A DNA stretch of 64,000 bases, taken from contig NZ_QDKL01000003.1 of assembly GCF_003346865.1 (NCBI RefSeq), positions 434,001 to 498,000 on the forward strand, given 5' to 3'. Source of the DNA: Halobacteriovorax vibrionivorans (GTDB lineage: Bacteria; Bdellovibrionota; Bacteriovoracia; Bacteriovoracales; Bacteriovoracaceae). The translations under genes were made by a program, and so were the position numbers. Shown here in pieces: positions 1 through 8,067 of this stretch; positions within the stretch are counted from its first letter, which is position 1, and each line of letters starts with the position of its first letter. Under the pieces are notes generated by a model. It was not told the DNA's origin. It did no database searches and saw only the letters and a list, made by a program, of their open reading frames with translations.

Positions 1-2
1 GT

Positions 3-386
3 GATGCATGGACAACATTTGTTTGTACAGAGTTCACTTCTCTATGCCCAAAAACAGCACAACCAGATTTTGCAAGAATCTATATCAACTATATTGCAGA
101 CAAGAAAATGGTGGAATCTAAGTCACTAAAACTATATCTGTTCAGCTTCAGAAATCACGGAGATTTCCACGAAGATTGTGTGCAAAAAATTTGTGACGAT
201 TTAACAAAGCTCATGAAGCCAAAGTTCATTGAAGTTATTGGTGAATTCACACCTCGTGGTGGTATTTGTATCTATCCATATGCCTCAAATTCCAATAATA
301 AGAAGATTTATAAGGAAATTCGATCAAAAAGGTTTAGCGAATATGCCCCAGGTAAGTATACAATGGACTTATCTAAAATTTATTAA
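3..386 (+). CDS. queF: NADPH-dependent 7-cyano-7-deazaguanine reductase, 5'-truncated
   Basis: QueF reduces preQ0 to preQ1, the last free-base step of queuosine synthesis in the cytoplasm. The reading frame is open from the window edge, so the start lies outside; 127 codons are visible. The catalytic Cys sits in [14 protein letters not shown], followed by an [18 protein letters not shown] stretch, the family's NADPH/substrate motif, and then [12 protein letters not shown] with the conserved FHE. About 40 residues are missing if it is the short single-domain form (about 165 aa), which the C-terminal length fits. queE and tgt of the same pathway occur elsewhere in the window (13.1-13.8 and 22.9-24.0 kb). 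tatA follows after 21 bases and may be cotranscribed. Confidence 0.93.
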   Translation, partial: DAWTTFVCTEFTSLCPKTAQPDFARIYINYIADKKMVESKSLKLYLFSFRNHGDFHEDCVQKICDDLTKLMKPKFIEVIGEFTPRGGICIYPYASNSNNKKIYKEIRSKRFSEYAPGKYTMDLSKIY

Positions 387-407
387 TTTAGCATAAAAGA
401 GGATTTT

Positions 408-620
408 ATGAGTCTTGGAATAACAGAAAGTTTAATCATCTTAGCTATTATCATCCTATTATTTGGTGGTAAGAAGCTTCCTGAACTTGGTAAATCACTA
501 GGAAAAGCAATTACAGGCTTTAAATCAGGACTAAAAGAAGAGCAAAACGAAGAAACGATTACAGCAAAGAAAATAACAGAACAGAGCGAAAATAAGAAAG
601 ATGACACCAAGAATAGCTAA
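408..620 (+). CDS. tatA: Twin-arginine translocase subunit TatA/E
   Basis: This 70-residue protein has the TatA layout: a short periplasmic N-terminus, one membrane helix (about residues 5-21, ITESLIILAIIILLF), the FGGKKLPELGKSLG hinge plus amphipathic helix, and an acidic/lysine-rich tail. TatA oligomers form the pore that exports folded proteins carrying RR signal peptides. An AAAGAGGA Shine-Dalgarno precedes the ATG. No tatB or tatC is adjacent, so those must lie elsewhere. The stop codon falls inside a 12-bp hairpin shared with the converging response-regulator gene. Confidence 0.93.
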   Translation: MSLGITESLIILAIIILLFGGKKLPELGKSLGKAITGFKSGLKEEQNEETITAKKITEQSENKKDDTKNS

Positions 621-633
621 AAGCTATTCTTGG
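607..633. terminator. Convergent hairpin between tatA and receiver-domain gene
   Basis: A perfect 12-bp inverted repeat (CCAAGAATAGCT / AGCTATTCTTGG) with an AAA loop. The tatA stop codon (618-620) and the stop of the opposing gene (624-626) both lie within it. No strong T-run follows on either strand, so intrinsic termination is plausible rather than certain. Confidence 0.55.
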
Positions 634-980
634 ATCACTGAAATAACTTGTTTAAGAGTAAAAGGCTTTGGAAGAATTCCAGAAACACCCATACCTTTAA
701 TAGAATCATCATTTATTGTGCAATCACCAGTGGCCAAAATAAACGAAGGCATATTCTCTTTAAGAAAGCCTCTGGCCTGACTAGCAAACTCCATTCCATT
801 CACCTCAGGCATTTGATAATCTGAAATAATATGAGAATAATGATTACTTCCTAAAGCGTTTAATGCTTCTTTAGCACCAGCACAAGCGTCAACTTCATAG
901 CCCTCAGAAATTAGTGCATCTTGAAGAAGCTCCAATATCTCAACCTGATCATCCACAAGTAAAATACGCTTTGAATTCAT
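624..980 (-). CDS. Single-domain response regulator (CheY-like receiver)
   Basis: A stand-alone receiver domain of about 118 residues: RILLVDDQ carries the acidic pair, HIISDYQMP carries the phospho-acceptor Asp, ILATG gives the switch Thr, and LPKPF gives the conserved Lys-Pro. There is no output domain, so it should act by protein contact, as CheY or Spo0F do. I place the start at the ATG at 980 (MNSKRILL), since the open frame further upstream runs into the khpA terminator hairpin; a weak GGAAAG precedes it. An in-frame GTG twelve bases upstream with AGGAGG very close to it is an alternative. No histidine kinase is adjacent, so its partner is unknown. Confidence 0.88.
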   Translation of the reverse strand: MNSKRILLVDDQVEILELLQDALISEGYEVDACAGAKEALNALGSNHYSHIISDYQMPEVNGMEFASQARGFLKENMPSFILATGDCTINDDSIKGMGVSGILPKPFTLKQVISVIQE

Positions 981-1044
981 AATTCTTTCCACACATCCTC
1001 CTAGGATTGGAAATTTGTTTATTGGTAGATGCTCAATTTTGAGC

Positions 1045-1069
1045 AAAAAAAAACCTATCTTTCGATAGG
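1045..1069 (-). terminator. Rho-independent terminator after khpA
   Basis: Read on the minus strand, the stem CCTATC/GATAGG with a GAAA loop is followed directly by a run of nine T. It sits about 37 bases past the khpA stop and ends the rpsP-khpA unit. Confidence 0.8.
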
Positions 1070-1105
1070 CTTTTTTAAAACATAAAAATTATTGATTCAA
1101 GTAAA

Positions 1106-1345
1106 TTATTCTATAATTTCTAAAACAGATCTTTTTTTCAATTTTGTTGATGCAGCATTAAGAATTGTTCTTAGTGCACGAGCTGTTTTACCTTGCTTAC
1201 CGATAACTTTACCAAGGTCAGTCTTATCAACTTTTAATTCGATAACTGTTGTCTGCTCACCAACAATTTCATTTACTTCTACTTGCTCTGGCATATCAAC
1301 TAGTGCGCGACTAACTGTGTCGATTAAATCTTTTAACTCACTCAT
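1106..1345 (-). CDS. khpA: KH-domain RNA-binding protein KhpA
   Basis: This 79-residue protein is a single KH domain with the GxxG loop (VIGKQGKTARAL). KhpA-type proteins (YlqC) bind RNA, often as heterodimers with KhpB/Jag, and are linked to cell division and small-RNA regulation in Firmicutes. It directly follows rpsP on the minus strand with 57 bases between them, the conserved rpsP-khpA order. I chose the second of two adjacent ATGs because AAGGAG is spaced 6 nt from it and only 3 nt from the first. The usual downstream rimM-trmD genes are absent: a terminator and a response regulator follow instead. Confidence 0.92.
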   Translation of the reverse strand: MSELKDLIDTVSRALVDMPEQVEVNEIVGEQTTVIELKVDKTDLGKVIGKQGKTARALRTILNAASTKLKKRSVLEIIE

Positions 1346-1402
1346 CATGAACTCCTTCTACAAAAATGCCGTTATCGCTTAATTTAAGAAAAATCGAAAT
1401 TC

Positions 1403-1651
1403 TTAGTTAAGAGTAATTTCGTTTTTCTTTAGAAGTGTTCTAACAGTGTCAGAAATTGTAGCACCTTTACCTAGTAGCTCAGAAATTCTCTCAGCTTTAA
1501 CATCGATAAGGTTACCTTCTTTAAGTTGTGGATTGTATTGACCTAGTTTTTCACTAAATTTACCGTCTCTTGCATTTCTTGAGTCTGCAGCAACGATTGT
1601 GTAAATAGGCATGTGAGTTCTACCACCGCGTTGTAATCTAATTGTTAACAT
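1403..1651 (-). CDS. rpsP: 30S ribosomal protein S16
   Basis: This 82-residue protein matches S16: MLTIRLQRGGRTHMPIYTIV at the start, then DSRNARDGKFSEKLGQYNP, and an ERISELLGKGATISDTVRTLLKK C-terminus. S16 is a small-subunit protein needed for 30S assembly. A GGAG Shine-Dalgarno lies about 8 bases upstream of the ATG. It is the first gene of the minus-strand rpsP-khpA pair; the 137-base gap to the divergent tatD-like gene must hold promoters for both. Confidence 0.97.
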   Translation of the reverse strand: MLTIRLQRGGRTHMPIYTIVAADSRNARDGKFSEKLGQYNPQLKEGNLIDVKAERISELLGKGATISDTVRTLLKKNEITLN

Positions 1652-1788
1652 TAAGTACTCCTACATCTATAGTAACGCTATAATAATCAGTTTAAATATT
1701 TCTAAATAAATAATTGATTTTAAAAAGATAAGCAATATCTTTTTTCAAATTTTTAATTAGAACGGTAATGTATTAAAATATCTGTCAT

Positions 1789-2502
1789 ATGACAAGCAAA
1801 GAATCCCAGAGTGCAAAATTTATCGACCTCCACGGCCATCACAGCTCTTCTAAAAGCGAAGATAGAGACTTCTTATATATTTATTCCTACTCTCCCAAAA
1901 TCAATGACTTACCTGAAGAGGGCCAATTCTTTTCCGCAGGAGTACACCCATGGGAGATTGAAGATGCAAGAACAAGCTTTGAAGAGGTAAAGAGATTATG
2001 TGGTGATAGTAATTGTCTAATGGTTGGAGAAGCAGGACTTGATCGCTCAATCGTGGATGATAGTGACCTAAGGCAACAAGAAGAAGTCTTTAAGTGGCAT
2101 ATTCAGCTAGCAAATGAGCTTAAAAAACCACTTATCATTCATAATGTGAAATGCCTGTCCGAAATTTTTCGCCTCCACAAGCAATTCCCAAATCACTCGA
2201 ATTGGGTCTTACACGACTTTAATGGAAGTCTTAGCGATATCCAAGAATGCCAAAAAAGAAGCATTGCCATGAGCCTTGGGCCACGCTTTTATGAATCTCA
2301 AACCGCAAGGATTGCTCATACAATCTCTGATCACAAAATTGATTTGAATCTTATTTTCTTTGAGACAGATGAGCGAGGTGATATTAATATCCAAACAATC
2401 TATGAAAAGTTTGCTCAAAAACAAGAAATAGAGATTGATGATTTAAAGGATAGAATTTGGCAAAACCTGAAGGCCCTTCTTGGCACAAATTTAACGAGCT
2501 AG
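1789..2502 (+). CDS. TatD-family metal-dependent hydrolase
   Basis: A 237-residue TIM-barrel amidohydrolase. Metal ligands are visible: the DLHGHH motif near residue 14 (standing for DxHxH), the Glu in VGEAGLD, the His in LIIHNV, the His in VLHDFNG, and the Asp in FFETDERG. TatD enzymes are cytoplasmic 3'-5' DNases/phosphoesterases, some acting on tRNA or D-aminoacyl-tRNA; the substrate here is not predictable. The only usable start is the ATG at 1789, because an in-frame stop lies 15 bases upstream. It has no Shine-Dalgarno but a TAAAAT box about 9 bases upstream, so the mRNA may be nearly leaderless. Its end overlaps the dus start by 46 bases. Confidence 0.85.
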   Translation: MTSKESQSAKFIDLHGHHSSSKSEDRDFLYIYSYSPKINDLPEEGQFFSAGVHPWEIEDARTSFEEVKRLCGDSNCLMVGEAGLDRSIVDDSDLRQQEEVFKWHIQLANELKKPLIIHNVKCLSEIFRLHKQFPNHSNWVLHDFNGSLSDIQECQKRSIAMSLGPRFYESQTARIAHTISDHKIDLNLIFFETDERGDINIQTIYEKFAQKQEIEIDDLKDRIWQNLKALLGTNLTS

Positions 2503-3518
2503 TCCAACTTAAGGCCCTCCTGGCCCCAATGGTTGGACTCTCACATGTGGCCCTAAGAGATGCCCTACGTCCCTACTTTCCAGAGGATACACCAACACTT
2601 TGGACAACAGAGATGCTAAATTCGCGTCGAATTCCAGGCCAAAGGCTTGGGGAAACACCAGAGACCCTAAAGTCACAACAAGATATAAATCTCTATCCCC
2701 AAATTCTATGTAACGAAGAAAGATATATTCAAGATTCAATTCCAAAGCTAGAAGAATGGGGAGCAAAAGCAATTGATATAAATATGGGTTGCCCAGTAAA
2801 AAAAGCCTTAAAACATAATTATGGGGTCTCATTAATGGGTGATATAAAATATGCCTCCCAAGTTGTTTCTTGTGTAAAGAAATATGCCACTGTTCCAGTA
2901 TCAGTGAAGCTAAGGGCCGGACTTCAATCAGATAAGGGCTTCTTACTTGAATTCTGCCATGCTCTTAAGGAAGGTGGAGCAGATTGGCTTATCCTCCACC
3001 CTCGCCTAGCAGAGCAAAAAAGAAAAGGAAGTGCAGATTGGTCACAAATTAGGCTTCTTCAAGAAAGTATCGATATACCAATTATTGGCAATGGCGATAT
3101 TCAAGAAGCTCAAGATATCACTCGCATGCTTGAAGAAACTGGCTGCCAAGCCGCTATGCTTGGAAGGGCCTTAACAGCAAAACCTTGGATTATTACACAA
3201 TATGCTTACGAAAGTGGACATCAGCTAAATGAATACCAAGAAGCAATAATAAATAAAGATCCAAGTGCCCACGCTGTCTTATATGGAGAATTTGTGAAGT
3301 CCTATATTGAAGCTTGTTTTCGTTATTACGATTTTAAAGATGCTTTAAAGAGAATACGCTTCTTTCTAAAAGTGGGACACGTCTGGCTTAATTTTGGGCA
3401 TAGCTTTTCAAAGAAGCTCTTTAAACTTGAGACGCTACAAGAGTACAAAGAGGCCATTGACCAATTCATGTCAAACTCTTCTCTTAAAATGTCAGCTCGA
3501 ACAAATCTTAGATATTAA
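2457..3518 (+). CDS. tRNA-dihydrouridine synthase
   Basis: A flavin-dependent Dus enzyme of 353 residues that reduces uridines in the tRNA D-loop. LLAPMVGLSHVALR is the FMN-binding N-terminus, INMGCPVKKAL holds the catalytic Cys, HPRL and IIGNGDI are later FMN-barrel motifs, and MLGRALTAKPWI is the typical strand-8 region. It starts at a TTG (2457) inside the tatD-like gene; AAAGGA six bases upstream supports this and no ATG precedes the conserved core. The overlap implies translational coupling. Which class (DusA, B or C) is not clear. It converges on the merC-like gene with three bases between stops. Confidence 0.9.
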   Translation: MAKPEGPSWHKFNELVQLKALLAPMVGLSHVALRDALRPYFPEDTPTLWTTEMLNSRRIPGQRLGETPETLKSQQDINLYPQILCNEERYIQDSIPKLEEWGAKAIDINMGCPVKKALKHNYGVSLMGDIKYASQVVSCVKKYATVPVSVKLRAGLQSDKGFLLEFCHALKEGGADWLILHPRLAEQKRKGSADWSQIRLLQESIDIPIIGNGDIQEAQDITRMLEETGCQAAMLGRALTAKPWIITQYAYESGHQLNEYQEAIINKDPSAHAVLYGEFVKSYIEACFRYYDFKDALKRIRFFLKVGHVWLNFGHSFSKKLFKLETLQEYKEAIDQFMSNSSLKMSARTNLRY

Positions 3519-3521
3519 TAT

Positions 3522-3974
3522 TTAGTGATCGCAGTGATGACAGCGACAAAGCTTAATATTAAGCATATGGGCAGCAATCAATGCAAGTCCACCAATGATA
3601 GAAGCAACGATTTCAACTGGACCGATAGTATGAACATGGTGTGCATGTCCTGCGTGTTCTGCAAGTAGAAAGAGATGCTTAAAATGCCCAAATAAAATGG
3701 CCGCCATACCAAGAACACCAATAATAAGAGGTCTCTTATCCGAGTGAACCTTAAGATTCTTAACAAAAGCGTAGAGGCCAACAGGAACCACGATGAAGAT
3801 AGAAAGACTATGAATTAATGGATTTTCAAAGATACTTGCCACTGAAGGCGTAAACATCACCAATAAAGGGATTGCCATACAATGTAGGCAACATAGGACA
3901 GAAACGATAAGTCCCGCGCGATCCGCAGATTCGTTCAAATTTGTTACTTTTGTTTCTTCCATATCATTATCCAT
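3522..3974 (-). CDS. MerC-domain membrane protein
   Basis: A 150-residue protein with about four membrane helices. The DRAGLIVSVLCCLHCMAIPLL segment carries the paired Cys motifs typical of MerC mercuric-ion carriers and their chromosomal relatives. The C-terminus is rich in His and Cys (LCRCHHCDH), and a loop has AEHAGHAHHVH, suggesting transition-metal binding. No merA, merR or merP is adjacent, so mercury transport is not supported by context; a general metal-handling role is more cautious. A second in-frame ATG (3962) is an alternative start. Confidence 0.8.
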   Translation of the reverse strand: MDNDMEETKVTNLNESADRAGLIVSVLCCLHCMAIPLLVMFTPSVASIFENPLIHSLSIFIVVPVGLYAFVKNLKVHSDKRPLIIGVLGMAAILFGHFKHLFLLAEHAGHAHHVHTIGPVEIVASIIGGLALIAAHMLNIKLCRCHHCDH

Positions 3975-4170
3975 AATCGTCCAACTATTTATTATAAGTA
4001 TATATAGAGAATTCTTAACTCCAAAGCAAGAAAATATTAAATTATTCAGGGTATTAAAGTGTTGAAAATACTTGCTAATGAGTTTACCGTATTAAGGTAA
4101 TATTATTGATACCCATTCAAGAATGAATCGGTTGAGATTTTAACCAAGAAGATCGATAGCGAGGATAAAA

Positions 4171-4941
4171 ATGAGCTTAGAAGATTTTTTAAAGAAGAAG
4201 AATAAACAGGCAAAACACGCCCTAACTTCTTCAAGTGATGAGATTCTAAAAAAGTGTAAGCATTTACTAGAGCGAATTCAAGATGAAGGTAGTGAGAAGT
4301 ACGATGAACTCTATTACCACTTTCGTTTTCGTTACGACAAAGTAAATGTGCAAAAGCATAAACTTGAAAAATTCTATGAAGAATTAAAAGAAGAACTCGA
4401 TCGTCTTGGTAAAGATCCAATGAAAGTCTTGGCCCAATATGAAGAGAAGATTGAAAAAGAGATTGCTTCTCTTGGCCATGGGGAAACATATCAAAATGTT
4501 AAAAAAGGGACTAAGAAGGCAATTAATCGCGTTAAGAAAGCGGCCAAAGATGTTTCTGATGAGATGGAAGAAACCGTTGAAGAGGTACGCAAAACAACGA
4601 AGAAAGTTGCAAGTGACTTAAAGAAAGCGGCCAAGAAGAAGGTTGTTAAAAAGGCGGCCAAAAAGACAGCTAAAAAGGCAGCAAAGAAAACTGCCAAGAA
4701 AAAGGTAGCCAAAAAGACTGCAAAGAAAACTGCGAAGAAAACTGCGAAGAAAACTGCGAAGAAAACTGCGAAGAAAAAGGTTGCCAAGAAGACAGCGAAA
4801 AAGAAAGTAGCAAAGAAAACTGCTAAGAAAACTGCCAAGAAAACTGCCAAGAAAGCTGCCAAGAAAGCTGCCAAGAAAGCTGCCAAAAAAACGGCCAAGA
4901 AAAAAGTGGCCAAGAAAGCTGCTAAGAAAAAATCAAAATAA
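4171..4941 (+). CDS. H1-like lysine/alanine-rich nucleoid protein
   Basis: A 256-residue protein in two parts. Residues 1 to about 110 are charged and probably helical, with acidic patches (KFYEELKEELDRLGKD). From about 115 onward it becomes a lysine/alanine/threonine array with units such as AKKTAKK and AKKKVAKK, like eukaryotic histone H1 tails and bacterial H1-like proteins (HC1/HC2, AlgP, BpH1). Such tails bind DNA non-specifically and compact the nucleoid. A GAGGATAAAA Shine-Dalgarno precedes the ATG. The gene is monocistronic, bounded by a strong terminator. Repeat number probably varies between strains. A role in compacting the nucleoid of a non-replicating stage is inference. Confidence 0.85.
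   Translation: MSLEDFLKKKNKQAKHALTSSSDEILKKCKHLLERIQDEGSEKYDELYYHFRFRYDKVNVQKHKLEKFYEELKEELDRLGKDPMKVLAQYEEKIEKEIASLGHGETYQNVKKGTKKAINRVKKAAKDVSDEMEETVEEVRKTTKKVASDLKKAAKKKVVKKAAKKTAKKAAKKTAKKKVAKKTAKKTAKKTAKKTAKKTAKKKVAKKTAKKKVAKKTAKKTAKKTAKKAAKKAAKKAAKKTAKKKVAKKAAKKKSK
4621..4932 (+). repeat. Coding tandem repeats of the Lys/Ala tail
   Basis: Imperfect 12- to 15-bp direct repeats built on AAGAAAACTGC and AAGAAAGCTGCC. They encode the AKKTAKK-type tail of the H1-like protein. Runs of nearly identical units (4725-4770 and 4831-4890) are prone to slippage and copy-number change. Confidence 0.85.
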
Positions 4942-4952
4942 ATACTAATACT

Positions 4953-4973
4953 AGGCCCTGAAATTCAGGGCCT
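4953..4973. terminator. Bidirectional terminator, H1-like gene / mgtE
   Basis: A 10-bp perfect stem beginning AGGCCCTGAA with a single-base loop, lying between the converging stops at 4941 and 4976. Short T-rich sequence follows on the plus strand and weak T-rich sequence on the minus strand. It probably serves both genes. Confidence 0.7.
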
Positions 4974-4975
4974 TT

Positions 4976-6310
4976 CTATAAGAGTGCGTGAGCAATTGAA
5001 AAATAAATAATGATCCCCGTGACGTCACAAATCGTTGCAACAAAGGGAGTTGAAGCTGTAGCAGGGTCAAAGCGTAACTTTTTTAAGAGAAATGGCAGCA
5101 TTGAGCCAACAAGTGTCCCCCACATTACGATACAAATAATACTACATCCAACAATTAAAGATATCTGAGCAAAGTTCACACCGTATGCTTCATTAGCATG
5201 AGGCCAAAAGTAAATTCTCATGAATCCAAAGATTCCAAGAATAAATCCCATAAAAAGACCTGAGCCTAATTCGCGAAAGAAGACGCGAAGAGAGTCACTA
5301 TTTTTAACTTCACCTAGGGCAAGCGCACGAATAACGAGAGTCGAAGCTTGAGCACCTGAATTCCCACCAGATGAGATAATAAGAGGAATAAAAGTCACTA
5401 ATGCTACTGTGTGAGCAATGGCCGCTTCAAAATGAGTCATGGCCGTCGCAGTTAACATTTGTCCGATAAAGAGTATAACAAGCCAACCGAGACGCTTTTT
5501 TGTCATCTCAAAGAAGCCTACTTCAAGATAAGGAGCATCAAGAGATTCGACGGCCGCAATTTTTTGCATATCTTCCGTGGTCTCTTCTTCAACGGCCTTG
5601 ATAATATCATCAATTGTAATGATACCTTTCATTCTGAACTCATCATCAATAACCGGAAGAACAACTTGTTCAAAACGACTGAAGACGCGTCCAATTTCTT
5701 CCTGGTCCATATTATCAGGAATAGCAATGAGGTCATCTCCACTAGTCATCAGATCTGATACCTTTTGACCATCTCGTGCACCAAAGAGTTCACGAAGGGA
5801 AACAACACCTAGAAGCTTTTGAGTGGCATCGATTACATAAGTATAATAAATTGTTTCAACATTACTTAAAGTTTGAGTTCGAATATAGCGAATGGCCTCT
5901 TCAACATACATATTGGCGCGAAGTCGAATATAATTCGAATTCATTAAACCACCGGCCACATCTTCTGCGTAGGCCATAAGGGCCATGACTTCGATACGAG
6001 CGTGTTTTGCTAATAAGCTTAATGTTTCTTCAACTTGTTCAGGTTCAAGAAGCTGGAGAATATCTGCAAGATCATCATAGGCCAGGTCATTGGCCCATCT
6101 TCTTTTCAGGTCACGATCAAATTGTTCAAATAAGTCAGCTTGGTAATTCGAATCTAGTGAATCAAAGAAGTCACTTGCCTCTTCTTCTGACAAACTATTA
6201 AAAATCTCAAGACGCTGCGACTCCGAAAGAGACGGCCAGTCTTTTAAGGCAATACCAATTTTAGTAAATTGCATTGTCTTTTCAATTTCAGAATGAAATT
6301 CGTTTGTCAT
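4976..6310 (-). CDS. mgtE: MgtE-type magnesium transporter
   Basis: A 444-residue Mg2+ channel with the full MgtE order: an N-terminal superhelical domain (about residues 20-125), two CBS domains (about 130-255; VSLRELF and IITIDDIIKAVEEE), a plug helix, then five membrane helices (about 275-444). The pore region shows IPLIISSGGNSGAQASTLVIRALALGE, the signature of the family, and the DPATASTPFVATICDVTGIIIYF helix lines the pore. The cytoplasmic domains close the channel when Mg2+ is high. A GGAG lies upstream of the ATG. The leader is only about 80 bases, so no M-box riboswitch can be seen. Confidence 0.95.
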   Translation of the reverse strand: MTNEFHSEIEKTMQFTKIGIALKDWPSLSESQRLEIFNSLSEEEASDFFDSLDSNYQADLFEQFDRDLKRRWANDLAYDDLADILQLLEPEQVEETLSLLAKHARIEVMALMAYAEDVAGGLMNSNYIRLRANMYVEEAIRYIRTQTLSNVETIYYTYVIDATQKLLGVVSLRELFGARDGQKVSDLMTSGDDLIAIPDNMDQEEIGRVFSRFEQVVLPVIDDEFRMKGIITIDDIIKAVEEETTEDMQKIAAVESLDAPYLEVGFFEMTKKRLGWLVILFIGQMLTATAMTHFEAAIAHTVALVTFIPLIISSGGNSGAQASTLVIRALALGEVKNSDSLRVFFRELGSGLFMGFILGIFGFMRIYFWPHANEAYGVNFAQISLIVGCSIICIVMWGTLVGSMLPFLLKKLRFDPATASTPFVATICDVTGIIIYFSIAHALL

Positions 6311-6390
6311 TATAATTACTCCAACATCTTACTTGTCGACATCGAATAATAAAACTTAAATAAAATTAGATAGTTATATTACTCAAGTTC

Positions 6391-7248
6391 CTACTTAAAC
6401 TTTAAAGGAACTTTGATATAAGGGCCACCATCAGCTTCAGTAAATATAAACTCTCCGCCATTCATATTATATTGGATACTAGGTATAATTAATCTTGGCT
6501 CATTAAGTTGCGCATCTCGATTAGTACGAAACTCTAAGAACTCTTCCTTAGAAGTCGAGCTTTTACATTGGATATTACTACGCTTTTGCTCACCTACTGT
6601 TGTTTTATATTTTATCTCACGCCCACCAGGTCCATAATCATGGCCAACATAAATCTCACATTCATCATCAAGTGCGTAAATCTTTTGAATTGAATTGTAT
6701 AGCTTATCTGCACTTCCCTTTGGAAAGTCACAACGTCCGGTACCCATATCAGGCATAAATATCGCATCACCTACAAAAAGGGCCTTCTCATTTACATAAA
6801 GACTCATACACGCAGGTGTATGGCCTGGAGTCTCAATAATTTTCACATTAATATCGCTACAAACATCAAAACTCTCACCTTCTTGTGTAAGAATATCAAA
6901 TTGCGAACCATCCTCTTTAACATTTGATGAAAAGACAGCATTAAATACACCCTGAACCAACTTAATATTCTTATGAATAACAACTTGCGCAGTGGGATAA
7001 AGCGATTTTAGTTTAGATGCTCCTGACAAATGATCGGCGTGAACATGAGTTTCAAAGATATACTTTAAACTCAATTCATTTTCTTTTAGAAATAAATCTA
7101 TTTGATGGATATCTTCACTTGAAACGCTACCACTTGCGTAATCGAAGTTCAGAACGGGGTCAACAACAATGGCCGTTTTTGAGACCGATGAATAAATGAT
7201 ATATGTCATTGTATTAGTGACCTTATCAAAGATAGAATGAACCAACAT
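6391..7248 (-). CDS. ETHE1/Blh-like persulfide dioxygenase (MBL fold)
   Basis: A 285-residue metallo-beta-lactamase-fold protein. The metal motif is THVHADHLSGA, followed by ETPGHTPACMSLY, a VGDAIFMPDMGTGRCDFP segment and VGHDYGPGGREIKY. These match the ETHE1 / BigR-linked Blh sulfurtransferase-dioxygenase group, which oxidises glutathione persulfide to sulfite, and not glyoxalase II, whose length and C-terminus differ. AAAGGAG precedes the ATG. No sulfide regulator or rhodanese is adjacent, so a role in sulfide detoxification rests on family resemblance. Confidence 0.82.
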   Translation of the reverse strand: MLVHSIFDKVTNTMTYIIYSSVSKTAIVVDPVLNFDYASGSVSSEDIHQIDLFLKENELSLKYIFETHVHADHLSGASKLKSLYPTAQVVIHKNIKLVQGVFNAVFSSNVKEDGSQFDILTQEGESFDVCSDINVKIIETPGHTPACMSLYVNEKALFVGDAIFMPDMGTGRCDFPKGSADKLYNSIQKIYALDDECEIYVGHDYGPGGREIKYKTTVGEQKRSNIQCKSSTSKEEFLEFRTNRDAQLNEPRLIIPSIQYNMNGGEFIFTEADGGPYIKVPLKFK

Positions 7249-7313
7249 TTAGAACTCCTTTTCTCATTAACAACTTGTTGCACCACGCAGTAAAAAAACT
7301 ACTAAAAATTCGC

Positions 7314-7344
7314 TTAAGTTTTGGTGATTTAAGGATTATAATCC
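7314..7344 (+). promoter_or_regulatory. Candidate sdhCAB promoter with overlapping palindrome
   Basis: A perfect 12-bp palindrome GGATTATAATCC (7333-7344) contains a consensus TATAAT (7337-7342). A weak -35 (TTAAGT, 7314-7319) stands 17 bases upstream. Imperfect arms TGATTT / AATCA extend the symmetry. It may be an operator overlapping the -10 box. Confidence 0.4.
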
Positions 7345-7395
7345 AAATCAAATAACATTTAAAACTTTATTAAATCAGACAAAGGAAATGGATCA

Positions 7396-8067
7396 ATGTC
7401 AGCATTACGCTTTTATTTGACGAACTCCATTGCTAAGAAACAGGTAATGGGAGTGACGGGACTACTTCTATGTGGATTCCTTTTTTCACACATGTTAGGA
7501 AACTTTTTATTAATCGCAGGTAAGGATGCATTCAATCAGTATGCATACACCCTTACTTCTAACCCGCTAATCTACTTAGCAGAAGCAGTTCTTTTAGTGA
7601 TCTTCTTATCTCACATCTTTATGGCGCTTAAGCTTACGATTGAGAATAAGGCAGCTCGCCCAGTTAAGTACTACATGAAGCAACCGACAGGAAGAGGTTC
7701 GACATTTGCATCATCAACTATGCCTTACACAGGTATGTTGATTCTTTTCTTCCTTGTTATGCACTTAATTAACTTTAAGTACGGTGATGTTTACATGACA
7801 ACACTTAATGGAATGGAAGTTCGTGATCTTTACAAGACTGTTATTGATTATTTCGCTTCACCACTGAATGTTGGAATCTATGTACTATTTATGATTACAA
7901 TTGGGATTCACGTATCTCACGGATTCTGGTCAGCATTTCAATCAATTGGCTTTAACCACCCTAAGTATATGCCAGCAATTCAATTCATTTCTAAGCTTTA
8001 TGCTGTGATCTTAACTGTTGGTTACTCGACTATCGCTATTTGGTGTCACGTTAAGGGAGGAATGTAA
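7396..8067 (+). CDS. sdhC: Succinate dehydrogenase cytochrome b subunit
   Basis: A 223-residue membrane anchor with five helices, the single-chain B-type cytochrome b of Bacillus/Wolinella-like succinate:quinone oxidoreductases. Candidate haem ligands are H32 (FSHMLGN), H73 (LSHIFMA), H123 (VMHLINF) and His in [11 protein letters not shown], enough for two haems b. It anchors SdhAB to the membrane and passes electrons to quinone. It opens the sdhCAB operon; its TAA overlaps the sdhA ATG by one base (TAATG), pointing to coupled translation. AAGGA lies 9 bases upstream of the ATG. Confidence 0.95.
   Translation: MSALRFYLTNSIAKKQVMGVTGLLLCGFLFSHMLGNFLLIAGKDAFNQYAYTLTSNPLIYLAEAVLLVIFLSHIFMALKLTIENKAARPVKYYMKQPTGRGSTFASSTMPYTGMLILFFLVMHLINFKYGDVYMTTLNGMEVRDLYKTVIDYFASPLNVGIYVLFMITIGIHVSHGFWSAFQSIGFNHPKYMPAIQFISKLYAVILTVGYSTIAIWCHVKGGM

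Noticed and set aside
1722..1744. AAAAAGATA/TATCTTTTT hairpin between rpsP and the TatD-like gene
   Set aside because: Very AT-rich stem of low stability in a divergent promoter region; no gene ends there, so not called a terminator.
4491..4913. Antisense ORF of 140 residues rich in Phe/Ala/Leu
   Set aside because: It is the reverse complement of the Lys/Ala repeat of the H1-like gene, a shadow of repeat codons, with no ribosome-binding site.
4976..6390. Mg2+ riboswitch (M-box) before mgtE
   Set aside because: The leader is only about 80 bases, too short for an M-box, and no conserved M-box elements are visible.
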